From: Bodo saltans
Taxonomy: Eukaryota > Euglenozoa > Kinetoplastea > Eubodonida > Bodonidae
Length of the DNA stretch: 49,896 nucleotides
Direction: 5' to 3'
Assembly (NCBI GenBank): GCA_001460835.1
Contig: CYKH01000544.1
Location: 1-49,896, forward strand
The first letter of the stretch is position 1. The number at the start of each line of letters is the position of its first letter. Made by a program: the position numbers and the translations under genes. Under the pieces are notes generated by a model. The model saw only the letters and a list, made by a program, of their open reading frames with translations. It did no database searches and was not told the DNA's origin. Below are positions 19,618 through 28,517 of the stretch, piece after piece.

Positions 19618-20970
19618 ATGGCTCTCCCCTGGACGATGTGGGTGGTCTCCAGCATCACTCTTGCAGTATCTGCAGTCTCGTTACCCACAATGTCAAATCA
19701 ACTCGACACGTCGCTTGTGTACGAAGATGAATACATCACAGGGACTCAGATTTTTGATGGATACGCACGAAACGTTTCACTGCTCTATAAAAACTGCACG
19801 TTCGACACTGGCTCGGACTATGGAATTTCTTTTGTACACACCAGCGGCTTCTCGCCTGCCAATGAAGACATTCAGAACACTACAATTGTTTTCGATCATT
19901 GCACGTTCGTGACATCCGTTGCAGCAGTGTATGCATCCAGGGCACACATTTCGCTGCTCCACATCGAATTTGTTTCCTCGCAGCTCCTCGGCGATAATGA
20001 GAGTTCCGATCCATGCGTTGATATCGAGATTGGCGCCATTCAAGCCGAGTACATGAACAACAGTCTCTTCGACCTCCGCGACCTCTCTATTGTGATGACA
20101 AATGCATCATTGACGTCAGCTGCACCGGTCGCATACATTTCAACGAACTCGAGCTTAATTCCAAGTGTCCCCGTCTCATTCATTGACGTGTCGTTTCTCG
20201 CGCAAGATTCATTTCTTAATCCAAATTTTGACCTCATCAATTCCGACTTCAGCATCGTCAACGTGACTCTCCTTCGCGTTACGCTGATTTCGAATCGGCT
20301 GCTTGGTACCTCTTCCGGTTGCAATAACATTACCGTCACCGTCATCGACTCCAACATCACCGAGACGTTCGACACCATCGTCCGTGTTCGTCCAGGGCGT
20401 CATCAGTTATTTCACTTTCACAACTCCAACTTGACTCTATCAGATCAGCGTTATTTCAACGACAGTGGCAGCGTGTTTACTTTTGTTTCAGGTGTGGATG
20501 TGTACGGATGCGCAGCAGTAGCAAATCATCAACTTTTGTGCGAAGGATGGGACTACTCTGTGAGCCCAACATCATCAGTCATCACTCCTTGCTCGTACGA
20601 GCGATTTATTTCAGATTACCCCTGTAGTGGACATTCATTTCATACGTGCAACACTGCTGTTGGGTCATGCACAGCATCCGCTGCCTTCAACACAACGATT
20701 GTTGGTCAGTTGTTGCTGAGCTCTCAAGGAGGCTTTGCCTCAACGCTGCTGAACGCATCGAGACTTGGAGGTGATTGCAGCCTTCAAAGTTTCCGACTGA
20801 TATTGCAGGCGGATGAAAGCGACGTGTTACGGCCATCTTTGCCCCCTGCTCAGGTTGGCTTCGTCGTGTGCAATGCAACTGGTTGCCACAACGATTGTTG
20901 GTCAGTTGTTGCTGAGCTCTCCAGGAGGCTTTGCCTCAACGCTGCTGAACGCATCGAGACTTGGAGGTGA
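19618..20970 (+). CDS. large surface glycoprotein, N-terminal fragment (frame broken)
   Basis: The first ATG gives MALPWTMWVVSSITLAVSAVS, a classical signal peptide. The mature part has many N-x-S/T sites, sparse paired cysteines and short beta-strand repeats, suggesting an extracellular beta-helix-like ectodomain. At 20887 a 196-bp tandem duplication starts. Because 196 is 3n+1, the frame shifts and ends at 20970 with about 27 unrelated residues. The gene continues in the next frame from the second copy. This piece, the next one and the one to 25193 almost certainly form one gene encoding an ectodomain, a mucin-like Ser/Thr stalk and a polytopic membrane region. It resembles the putative membrane-associated proteins abundant in Bodo (recollection, not checked). 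Confidence 0.6.
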   Translation: MALPWTMWVVSSITLAVSAVSLPTMSNQLDTSLVYEDEYITGTQIFDGYARNVSLLYKNCTFDTGSDYGISFVHTSGFSPANEDIQNTTIVFDHCTFVTSVAAVYASRAHISLLHIEFVSSQLLGDNESSDPCVDIEIGAIQAEYMNNSLFDLRDLSIVMTNASLTSAAPVAYISTNSSLIPSVPVSFIDVSFLAQDSFLNPNFDLINSDFSIVNVTLLRVTLISNRLLGTSSGCNNITVTVIDSNITETFDTIVRVRPGRHQLFHFHNSNLTLSDQRYFNDSGSVFTFVSGVDVYGCAAVANHQLLCEGWDYSVSPTSSVITPCSYERFISDYPCSGHSFHTCNTAVGSCTASAAFNTTIVGQLLLSSQGGFASTLLNASRLGGDCSLQSFRLILQADESDVLRPSLPPAQVGFVVCNATGCHNDCWSVVAELSRRLCLNAAERIETWR

Positions 20971-21082
20971 TTGCAGCCTTCATAGTTTCCGACTGATATT
21001 GCAGGCGGATGAAAGCGACGTATTACGGCCATCTTTGCCCCCTGCTCAGGTTGGCTTCGTCGTGTGCAATGCAACTGGTTGC
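20691..21082 (+). repeat. 196-bp tandem direct duplication (two copies)
   Basis: Copy 1 is 20691-20886 and copy 2 is 20887-21082. I count three mismatches (for example CTCAAGG/CTCCAGG). The unit is coding, and the second copy continues in register with downstream sequence. The 3n+1 length breaks the reading frame of the surface glycoprotein gene. It could be a merged-allele assembly error or a true mutation. Confidence 0.9.
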
Positions 21083-21991
21083 TCACCCGAACAGGTGCGC
21101 CGTGGAACCTGCGCTCCGTGCCCTTTATCGACCACCCTAGCATCATGGAATGTGAATGTTACGGCCCAAGGAAATCTGTTTTCATTGGTCAACGAGGAGA
21201 TTTTTTCCAATCTCGATAGCACAACGGTCATCACGCTTTTTATCGAAGCGCAAGATGGTTCGGACGCATTTGACGGCATTGACATCATGGTGCAACTACA
21301 AGCAAGTTGTTATGGTGCTTGTCTTGCGCCGTGCACCACCCGTGATGATATTGAGTTTCGTTTTACCGGCACAACGTTTCTTAATGTGCAGCATGTAGAA
21401 AACACCGAACGGGTCCTGACGCACGTCCAAGGCGCATCGAACGTTCGGTTCGTTTTTGACGGAGCCACCATCTACGGGGGACTTCCCATATGGGTCGATG
21501 ACAGCGTGATAGGAAACGTATCGGTCACTGCAACTTCTGCATCGCTCAACTTCGTCGATGACAGTTTTGTGCAAGTGTCGTCGCTGGCGAGAACTCCTCA
21601 CGGGGTAGTCAACGTCGACATGTCTGACTCAACGCTGCGACTTGAATTAAGTGGCACCACTCTCATTCCAGGAACGTCTCCTGTCAGTAGCGTGGTGCAA
21701 TGGAATCACCAAGGCGATGATGCCGTGTTCCAGATGTCCCTTGTTCGAGTGGAGGTGTTGGTCTCAGATCTACCATCACCGTTGATAGGAGACAAGGCCA
21801 CGTTTTCTCTGCTCTCCACGCAGCACACAGATCTTATTTGGAAGCAAAGCGTTACGCTGACGATGCGGCAGTCGTCGCTAGTGGACGCAGGGTCGATTGG
21901 CAACATCAATCCTGCAGGTGTCACTGTTGTCTGCTTCAACGACTCATCGATCTCTTTTTTTTTTCGCATCGAACGTTCGGTTCGTTTTTGA
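20813..21991 (+). CDS. large surface glycoprotein, middle fragment (frame broken)
   Basis: A fragment of the same gene. The ATG at 20813 lies inside copy 1 of the duplication in the wrong frame. Genuine coding begins with copy 2 at 20887 and reads in register with the N-terminal fragment. It continues the extracellular domain: Cys pairs (GTCAPCPL, CYGACLAPC), NVT/NMS-type sites and beta-rich repeats. It ends at 21989-21991, just after an abrupt run of T (21955-21964) joined to a near copy of 21433-21589. There is no membrane segment in this part. Confidence 0.55.
   Translation: MKATCYGHLCPLLRLASSCAMQLVATTIVGQLLLSSPGGFASTLLNASRLGGDCSLHSFRLILQADESDVLRPSLPPAQVGFVVCNATGCSPEQVRRGTCAPCPLSTTLASWNVNVTAQGNLFSLVNEEIFSNLDSTTVITLFIEAQDGSDAFDGIDIMVQLQASCYGACLAPCTTRDDIEFRFTGTTFLNVQHVENTERVLTHVQGASNVRFVFDGATIYGGLPIWVDDSVIGNVSVTATSASLNFVDDSFVQVSSLARTPHGVVNVDMSDSTLRLELSGTTLIPGTSPVSSVVQWNHQGDDAVFQMSLVRVEVLVSDLPSPLIGDKATFSLLSTQHTDLIWKQSVTLTMRQSSLVDAGSIGNINPAGVTVVCFNDSSISFFFRIERSVRF
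21433..21589 (+). repeat. 157-bp direct repeat, copy 1
   Basis: Almost identical to 21965-22121 (three mismatches seen), 532 bp apart. Both encode the segment SNVRFVFDGATI...IWVDD. It lies inside the surface glycoprotein gene. Confidence 0.88.
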
Positions 21992-22121
21992 CGGAGCCAC
22001 CATCAACGGGGGACTTCCCATATGGGTCGATGACAACGTGATAGGAAACGTATCGGTCACTGCAACCTCTGCATCGCTCAACTTCGTCGATGACAGTTTT
22101 GTGCAAGTGTCGTCGCTGGCG
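21965..22121 (+). repeat. 157-bp direct repeat, copy 2, abutting the gap
   Basis: It begins right after a T-run and ends exactly at the N block. The offset of 532 is again 3n+1, so the copy reads in a new frame. Position at a contig edge suggests a misjoined allele or a collapsed repeat. Confidence 0.88.
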
Positions 22122-25100
22122 NNNNNNNNNNNNNNNNNNNNNNNNNNNNNNNNNNNNNNNNNNNNNNNNNNNNNNNNNNNNNNNNNNNNNNNNNNNNNNN
22201 NNNNNNNNNNNNNNNNNNNNNNNNNNNNNNNNNNNNNNNNNNNNNNNNNNNNNNNNNNNNNNNNNNNNNNNNNNNNNNNNNNNNNNNNNNNNNNNNNNNN
22301 NNNNNNNNNNNNNNNNNNNNNNNNNNNNNNNNNNNNNNNNNNNNNNNNNNNNNNNNNNNNNNNNNNNNNNNNNNNNNNNNNNNNNNNNNNNNNNNNNNNN
22401 NNNNNNNNNNNNNNNNNNNNNATTTTTGCCGATGGTCACTTAGAAGTGTCTGATCTCCCAAGAACAACATTTCCAGCGCCTGGTCGACCGCTCGTCGTCA
22501 ATAGAATTCTCGCTGATGGCTGCGACTTCCTTCCGTGTACAGTGGAGGTTCACTACATACGTATCAACGTAACTGCTTCATGCGTGGCAGAGGCAGCGCT
22601 GTCAGCTAGTGCGATGATCAACTCAACCATCACCATGCACAATGTACTGAATGACCAAGGTGCTGCCATCGTCGTAGGCAACGCCTCCAACTGTGCAGTC
22701 ACTCTCCTATCGTCTTTCTTCTTGCAGCTGCCCAGTGCTCAACTCGCGTCATCAGGGGCCAATTTTGCTCCAGTGTGGATGCGGAATGCTACTGATGTCA
22801 CCGTGTGGTATGGCTGCCTTGACGTTTCCAAGACAGGGCAGTACCTTGTCGCACCGTTCAACACAACTGGTGTCTCCTTTCACCGAACGACAAGCTGTAC
22901 CCCATACTCAAGCGGTTGCAGCCTTGGACCGTCTCTGAGCTCATCGACCTCAAAGCCGCTCAGCGCAACATTTTCCTTTGAACAAACTCGCTCCCTCTTG
23001 TCGGCAACTCCTTCTCTGTCGCTTAGTCATATAACTCGTTCATCCAACACCCAATCCCACGCATCTCGCACGCGCACCTTCTCAAAATCCCCAACGAAGT
23101 CTGAAGATACCATGTCGCGCACCTCACCTCATCATTCCCCAACCGCCACGGCGAGCCACACCACAAAGCTTGCCTTCATTCCAACAGATCTGTTCGCGTC
23201 TGTGGATACGGTTTGCCCTGATGCAGTGATTGCAGTGGGTTTGACCGCTGTCACCATTCCTGTGCAGTACGTCCAAACGCACACGCTGTGGATTCGTTTT
23301 AATGTTTCCGAGGAGTATGCGTCAAGTCTATTCAGCTCTCCCCATGACATGAGTCTCACAGCGCAAGGAGATTCTTTGCTGACGAACACAAAACCTTTGT
23401 TGCAGAATGACGTTGGGAACCGCTGCGTGTGGCTGCGACTCGGGCCTATCGACTATAACCCATATGAGCCTCGTGCATTCGAGTTTGTGGTGGGGCCCAA
23501 TCCCCTCATTGTCAGCCCACTCGTAGGAACCATCAATATCCAACTGATCATCTCGCCTCGCACGACAACGGTTGCCCCTGCAGTGTCCAGTGGCATTGCC
23601 ACTGCGACTGGAGTTGTGTCTTTGATCACAATGAACACCATCACCTCTGGGTCTCAATCACGGGCGCAGATGCTTCTGTCTCTCACTGCCTGTACCTATG
23701 CAGCGGACAACGAGGCGTACAGTTTCCTTGGCATTGGCATCGGAGATGTTGCAGCGTACTACTACCGTGGTGCCATTGTGGGCAACAGTCTGTTGGTACT
23801 CCTGGTGTTGTGTGTGGGGCTGATTGTGATATTTGTGGTGTCGCTGAGCAGTGCTAAGAACAAACTTTCCTTTTGGACCGACGAATCGTTTCAGGCGGCT
23901 GGTGCAAAGCTATTTTCTACGGTGCACGTGCCCGGCCTCATGATGGTGCCCTTGACCTTGCTGCTCCAGCCGACGGTGTCTTCCAGCGTTGCGTTGTTTA
24001 TGGTCGGAGATGGTGACGCCGGCGACATTATCCTTGGAATTGTCGGTGTAGCAATCTGCTTGTGTGCGCTTGCATACGTCTCCTCCACCATTCTCTTTTT
24101 CCGGCCTCCATCCCAGCAACTGTTTGTTGGTGTCCGCCCAACAGGCGCTCCTCTAGACTCAGATGACGAGGAGAAAGGAGGGGTGAAAGGGCAGCCTCAT
24201 CATCGTAATCCTTCTCCTTATTACTCTTCCAGCAGAAGCCGCATGTCCACGATCGTTGACGAATGGATTGTGCCGCCGATCCACTGGGTCACGGTCACCC
24301 CATCGGCGAAGGCATGGAAGCGGCGGCATCTTCAAATGTTCTGTGACAACGATACCGCGTGGTTCACAGCACTGGGCGTGATATCGGACTTTAGTGTCGC
24401 TGTGTTTAACGGCATCGCGACGGGTGGGAACGGAAGTGTCTGTTTGGTCCAGCTTGTCGTGATGACCATCCTGTACGCTGTGCAAGGTGTACTCCTCGTG
24501 TTCAACGCGCCGACCCTTGGGCGCTTGGCGCATGTGCTGATCTCCTTCTCCTGCACCATGTCTCTGTTCTGTGCTGTCCTCATTCTAGCAGCAACAGCAA
24601 CGTCTGATCAAGCCTCCAAGACGGTGTGCATCGATGCAGCAAATATGCTTGGGACCATCATCAACGTGGCAGGGCTAATTCAGAACATGCCCCTGCTAGT
24701 GGAAGCAGGTCTTGGTGTGCCCAGGATGTTGAGGCGGCTGTGGAATGCAAGGAGGACGCTGGAGCGCCAACGTGTGCCACCGATGCTACACGTGATGTCC
24801 CTGAACGACGACATGCCAACGTCGACACCAGATGAGTTGCTGCTATCTCCCCAGCACGGTGTGCACCACAACGAGATGCTAGACACCGAGGACGCTGCGC
24901 TTGAAATGGTAAATCAGAACAGCGCAGCAGGTGGCGCTTCCCCTGTCGTTGAGCAGCTCACCACAACTGAACAAGAAACGCCCGAGGCGGCCCAAGCGCC
25001 TGTGCCACCACCACCAAAACCCTCTACAGAGTACTTCTACAACGAAAGTCTCGCTGGGGGGCTAGGACCAGCGCTGCGTGAAACAGAGAAGGCCAAACAA

Positions 25101-25193
25101 GCGATGGTACTAGGCGACGATGGATTGAATAGTGGATTGGACATGTTGCGCACGATGCGCAGCAACACCGACGACGACGTGATAGAGCTTTAA
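21965..25193 (+). CDS. large surface glycoprotein, C-terminal fragment with membrane domain (contains gap)
   Basis: This frame has no ATG near its start and is the continuation of the same gene. After the gap it contains more Cys/Asn-rich ectodomain, then a Ser/Thr/Pro-rich mucin-like stalk (about 22930-23160), a second folded region, and about seven hydrophobic helices between roughly 23760 and 24710 (for example SLLVLLVLCVGLIVIFVVSL and LVVMTILYAVQGVLLVFNA). A cytosolic tail of about 150 residues ends in DDDVIEL. This gives a surface receptor-like architecture: a heavily glycosylated ectodomain above a multi-pass membrane part. The ligand is unknown. The frame across the 300-N gap is an assumption. 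Confidence 0.6.
22122..22421. other. scaffold gap (300 N) inside a coding region
   Basis: Exactly 300 undetermined bases within the surface glycoprotein gene. True size unknown. It directly follows a duplicated segment, which points to a repeat-related assembly break. Confidence 0.95.
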
Positions 25194-25420
25194 CAAAAAA
25201 ACGTTGCATTTTGCGTCCCGGTTATGACTTTCTCCTTCTCTCCCTCGCTTTTTCTTTTCTTATTGACCCTCGGCCTTACATGCACAATTTCAAAATGCAA
25301 ATTCCCTTCCAAAAACACGCTTCCAATAAAGCGCAGTGCAATCTAATAACAAGAAATCTCTCGCTAGAACCTTTTGTGTGTTGTCATTGTCCTTCTTTAG
25401 GGAAGAGGTGAATTAAGCAC

Positions 25421-25780
25421 ATGGGTGGAGACACCTACTTTAGACAAACCATCAATTGGTTCTATGGCGACGACGCGTATTTACAGCGCAATGTACCACC
25501 AGAGCTCGGCAAGAAGCACGTTAATGAACTTCTCGGAAGGCATCCGTGGCACCCGTATGATCCGGAGCTTCCCCAAAATCATCCCTGCGCTGAAGCCAAT
25601 GCTCTGTTTGCGCAATGCATGGGGCACCCTGATAATGCTGAATTGGAGATGCACATGAAGCACGTGACATGCTACCACCCAATGAAGGTAGACCTTATGA
25701 AATGCCTTGTGCGTGAAAAGAAGCGTTTGAGAGAATCAACGCAAGTGCTGCCGTCATCAGGGACAGAAGAGTCAAAGTAG
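25421..25780 (+). CDS. twin cysteine-motif small protein (CX9C/CX10C), likely mitochondrial intermembrane space
   Basis: A 119-residue protein. The core has Cys56-X9-Cys66 and Cys84-X10-Cys95 flanking two predicted helices, close to the twin CX9C (CHCH/Cmc1-like) proteins imported by Mia40/Erv1 and used in respiratory-complex assembly. The second spacing is X10, not X9, which is unusual. The N-terminal 50 residues are rich in Trp, Tyr, His and Pro and are not recognised; the C-terminus is Lys/Arg-rich then polar. There is no cleavable presequence, as expected for this import route. Function in cytochrome oxidase assembly is inference only. Confidence 0.6.
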   Translation: MGGDTYFRQTINWFYGDDAYLQRNVPPELGKKHVNELLGRHPWHPYDPELPQNHPCAEANALFAQCMGHPDNAELEMHMKHVTCYHPMKVDLMKCLVREKKRLRESTQVLPSSGTEESK

Positions 25781-25813
25781 AATATGTGTGTCATTCTTAC
25801 CAATTCAGGTCCA

Positions 25814-25879
25814 ATGATGCCAGATGATGGATGCCCGCCGTTGGAAGCCGAGTACGCTGCGCTGCGTGGCTACCTTTGA
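25814..25879 (+). CDS. possible 21-codon micro-ORF
   Basis: ATGATG at 25814 opens a frame of 21 codons with GC-rich third positions and ends at TGA 25877-25879. It sits 5 bases after an AG that ends a pyrimidine-rich stretch, as a spliced-leader mRNA would require. It may be a real small peptide, an upstream ORF of the kinase mRNA, or the remaining N-terminus of a lost gene. The protein is too short to classify. Confidence 0.25.
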   Translation: MMPDDGCPPLEAEYAALRGYL

Positions 25880-25994
25880 GTGGCTGCCTTTGAGTTACTT
25901 TTGTTGTCATTATCATCACAAGCTCTAAATTGACATTCATGAGGATGCCGCCTATTGCTCTTTTAATTGAGTTGTGTATTTGCATTTGACTCGT

Positions 25995-26028
25995 GCCTCC
26001 ACCCTCGCTCTACTTTTGATGATAAAAG
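25995..26028 (+). promoter_or_regulatory. likely trans-splice acceptor of the FYVE-kinase gene
   Basis: CCTCCACCCTCGCTCTACTTTT followed by GATGATAAAAG, with AG at 26027-26028. If used, it removes the ATGs at 26019/26022 and makes ATG 26130 the start, which yields an N-terminal MGGVSS motif. Confidence 0.45.
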
Positions 26029-26129
26029 ACGAGCCCCCACCAAAGGAAAACGTAGTTCGTCTGCGTTCGACTGAAAGGACACACGGTCGCACACACACAG
26101 TCACCTTTACGCAACAACGTTTTTTTCTT

Positions 26130-27920
26130 ATGGGAGGTGTATCGTCACGAATTGAGGATGAGGAGCTGCTTCTCGCCGCACCACTTTGCACAAAGGTTGG
26201 AAAACGCCGCATGCTTGACACCGCCATGAGCGAGTGCAAGGTGTGCAAGACATCGTTTGGTTGCTGCAATAAGAAACACTACTGCCGTCGATGTGGCGGA
26301 ATTGTCTGCGAACTTTGTACCACCATGCGTCATTACCGTGAGCGCGTTGGCCGTGGATTTCGCGTGTGCGAACATTGCAACATTATCCCGGTGATTCACA
26401 TTGTACCCCAAAAAGTGTGGCACTTGATCCTCGCGTATTGCGGCAACGAAGCGCATCACCGCACCATGCAAGTGTGCCGCAAGATGCAAATCTCAGTGCC
26501 GCTTGCGTTTCCTTGGGGAGATTCTTGGGAGTATTTCTTTACCGAGGGACACTTCCTGTCAAAAGGGGCGAATGGATCCGTGTACAAGTCAACAGTGCGC
26601 GGTGACCCTAAGCGAACTCCTGTCGCAGTCAAAGTTATCCAAAAGAACACCATTTTTTCATTGCGAAAATGGCATCACATTCATCGAGAAATTGAGGCGA
26701 TGCGTGCCTGCAAACATCCCCATGTTGTGGAACTGATCAATGTGTACCAGAACCCTGAATGTGTATTTATCATTTTGCAGTTTGCTCAAGGCGGCGACTT
26801 GTTCGACTGGCTGATGTCGCGGAAGCATCCCTCTGAGATCGAAGTCAAGCCCATTGCGGTACAACTGCTGTCGACGCTTGCGTTCATGCATGAAGCGTGC
26901 GGTTGTGTTCATCGAGACATCAAACCTGAAAATATTCTCCTTGAGAAGCGCGTCAAGGGCAACGAGGTGCCACATATTCGCTTAGCAGATTTTGGCTTTG
27001 CCCGAGTATTTCCTCAACTCGCTCGTCCAATTGCTGGTCGTGGTGGTGTGCAAGTCGGAAGCATGTCGAGCAAGCGCCTCCTTGCTGAGAATGACATCTC
27101 GGTTGCTGCAACTCCGTGCGGCACACTTGGCTTCGCAGCGCCTGAAATCATCGTCGCCTACTCCACTCGAAAAGAGGCCATTCGTCAAGAAGAGGAGGAA
27201 TTGAGCAAAGATCATCACAACGGCAAGAAAAATAATCGAGAGGGATCACCAGGCTCTCCCAATAAAATCATCAACTCACCCATCACTCCAGTCGAGATGA
27301 TGAAGAAGATGGATATTTTTGCCACTGGCGTCACGTTTTGCATCCTCCTTACTGGATGCGAGCCATTTCCTTGCCACAGCAGCAAAGCCCACCTTGAGGC
27401 AGTTCAAGAAGGCGTCTCTTTTCATGGGCGGCAATGGGCCCACGTCTCGAACGAAGCAAAGGAACTGATCCGTCGAATGCTTCACCCAAACGCAGCGAAA
27501 AGGCCCACTGCGTCGGAGTGCCTTCAATCTCGATGGATGATGGGTGCGGCCGCTCCCGCCCCCACCTCAGCGCGATCAGGCGCCGCGCCTACCCACTCAA
27601 CGCAACTCCTTCATTCATCCAAGGACGAAGAAGAACTTGCCAAATCGTATCAGCAGTCGCTGCGTTCGCTACGCAAGCACGACGGAATGATGCTCGTAGC
27701 TGACAAGGCTACTGGTGCTGTGGTTCGAAAGCAGCGCCAAGAAATTGTGGAGGATACACTGCGCGACGAGCCTCCCGTTGCGCCGCCAGGTCCCAAGTTT
27801 GTCGTCAACACGAGCATGGGTACTCAACCCCCGCTGATGTCTGCACGTGGTACAGTGTCACCGCTGACATCTCCTAGGCTTGGGCCGGATGAAGATGGCA
27901 TTGACGGCGACATGGAGTAA
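26130..27920 (+). CDS. FYVE zinc finger-protein kinase
   Basis: A 596-residue protein from ATG 26130. MGGVSS is a good N-myristoylation signal. Residues 36-83 form a FYVE-type zinc finger with Cys36, 39, 52, 55, 60, 63, 80 and 83 and the basic patch KKHYCRRCG (family consensus R(R/K)HHCRxCG), suggesting binding to phosphatidylinositol 3-phosphate on endosomes. A Ser/Thr kinase domain follows with a degenerate Gly loop (SKGANGSVY), VAVKVI Lys, HRDIKPEN (261-268) and DFG (Asp287). CGTLGFAAPE is then separated from the next subdomain by an acidic/basic insert of about 45 residues. The kinase looks active and CAMK-like. The C-terminal 130 residues are disordered. Membrane anchoring plus PI3P binding suggests signalling at endosomes or the flagellar pocket (inference). 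Confidence 0.85.
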   Translation: MGGVSSRIEDEELLLAAPLCTKVGKRRMLDTAMSECKVCKTSFGCCNKKHYCRRCGGIVCELCTTMRHYRERVGRGFRVCEHCNIIPVIHIVPQKVWHLILAYCGNEAHHRTMQVCRKMQISVPLAFPWGDSWEYFFTEGHFLSKGANGSVYKSTVRGDPKRTPVAVKVIQKNTIFSLRKWHHIHREIEAMRACKHPHVVELINVYQNPECVFIILQFAQGGDLFDWLMSRKHPSEIEVKPIAVQLLSTLAFMHEACGCVHRDIKPENILLEKRVKGNEVPHIRLADFGFARVFPQLARPIAGRGGVQVGSMSSKRLLAENDISVAATPCGTLGFAAPEIIVAYSTRKEAIRQEEEELSKDHHNGKKNNREGSPGSPNKIINSPITPVEMMKKMDIFATGVTFCILLTGCEPFPCHSSKAHLEAVQEGVSFHGRQWAHVSNEAKELIRRMLHPNAAKRPTASECLQSRWMMGAAAPAPTSARSGAAPTHSTQLLHSSKDEEELAKSYQQSLRSLRKHDGMMLVADKATGAVVRKQRQEIVEDTLRDEPPVAPPGPKFVVNTSMGTQPPLMSARGTVSPLTSPRLGPDEDGIDGDME

Positions 27921-28517
27921 CAACCCATGCGTACTCATGTGGGTGTCGATAGAAAGAGGAGAGAGAAAAAAAAACGTCGCCGATCATTGTTGCGGTTCCA
28001 CCTCTTAAGAATATCATTATGATGTCGCCGCAGAAACATAATCGCACTTCACTGTTCTTCCCGTGCGAGTGCGGCTGCTGATGGGTAGCTCTTGGAGGAC
28101 AACAACACACCAAACGTGGCGGCTTGTGAACAAAAAAACAAGTGATAACGCTCTTAACAAAAGGAAAGGTGTCATTACTAAGTCGAAGCATGAGCTGGTG
28201 CAACCATTTTCACTGAAACCGTACAGCTGAAGACCACTCGATCAGTCCGAGGGTGATTTCAGCATAACGTCAATGAATCGGACACTATTCCTCTTGATGT
28301 CAGTTCGTCGATGATCACCGATTAATGCAATAACAAAAAAAGTTAATATCGACATACACACTCTCAGTTTAGTTGTTCTACACCCCCGCGTCGAACTCTC
28401 TCGAGTAGCTTAAGTACTCTTTGATTTATTTTGTTTTGTTGGGGGTTGAGAAGATGCTCTCAATTATTGTTTTTTTTTATCAAGCGGGTAAGTTAGAAAG
28501 GTGAGAATACCATCGTT
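27921..28517 (+). other. intergenic spacer
   Basis: About 600 bases with no convincing ORF or RNA gene. A T-run followed by ATCAAG and a further AG near 28499 provide the acceptor region for the eIF4E gene. A C-box-like ATGATG near 28020 and a CTGA near 28078 were considered for a snoRNA but no closing stem was found. Confidence 0.4.

Larger units (their letters stand above)
25781..26129 (+). other. spacer with micro-ORF and acceptor
   Basis: Between the CX9C gene and the FYVE-kinase gene. It contains a coding-like 21-codon frame (25814-25879) preceded by CATTCTTACCAATTCAG, and a polypyrimidine/AG site near 26028. Nothing else is evident. Confidence 0.4.

Noticed and set aside
28018-28082. 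C/D-box snoRNA candidate (ATGATG ... CTGA)
   Set aside because: No terminal stem flanks the boxes and C' / D' boxes are absent.
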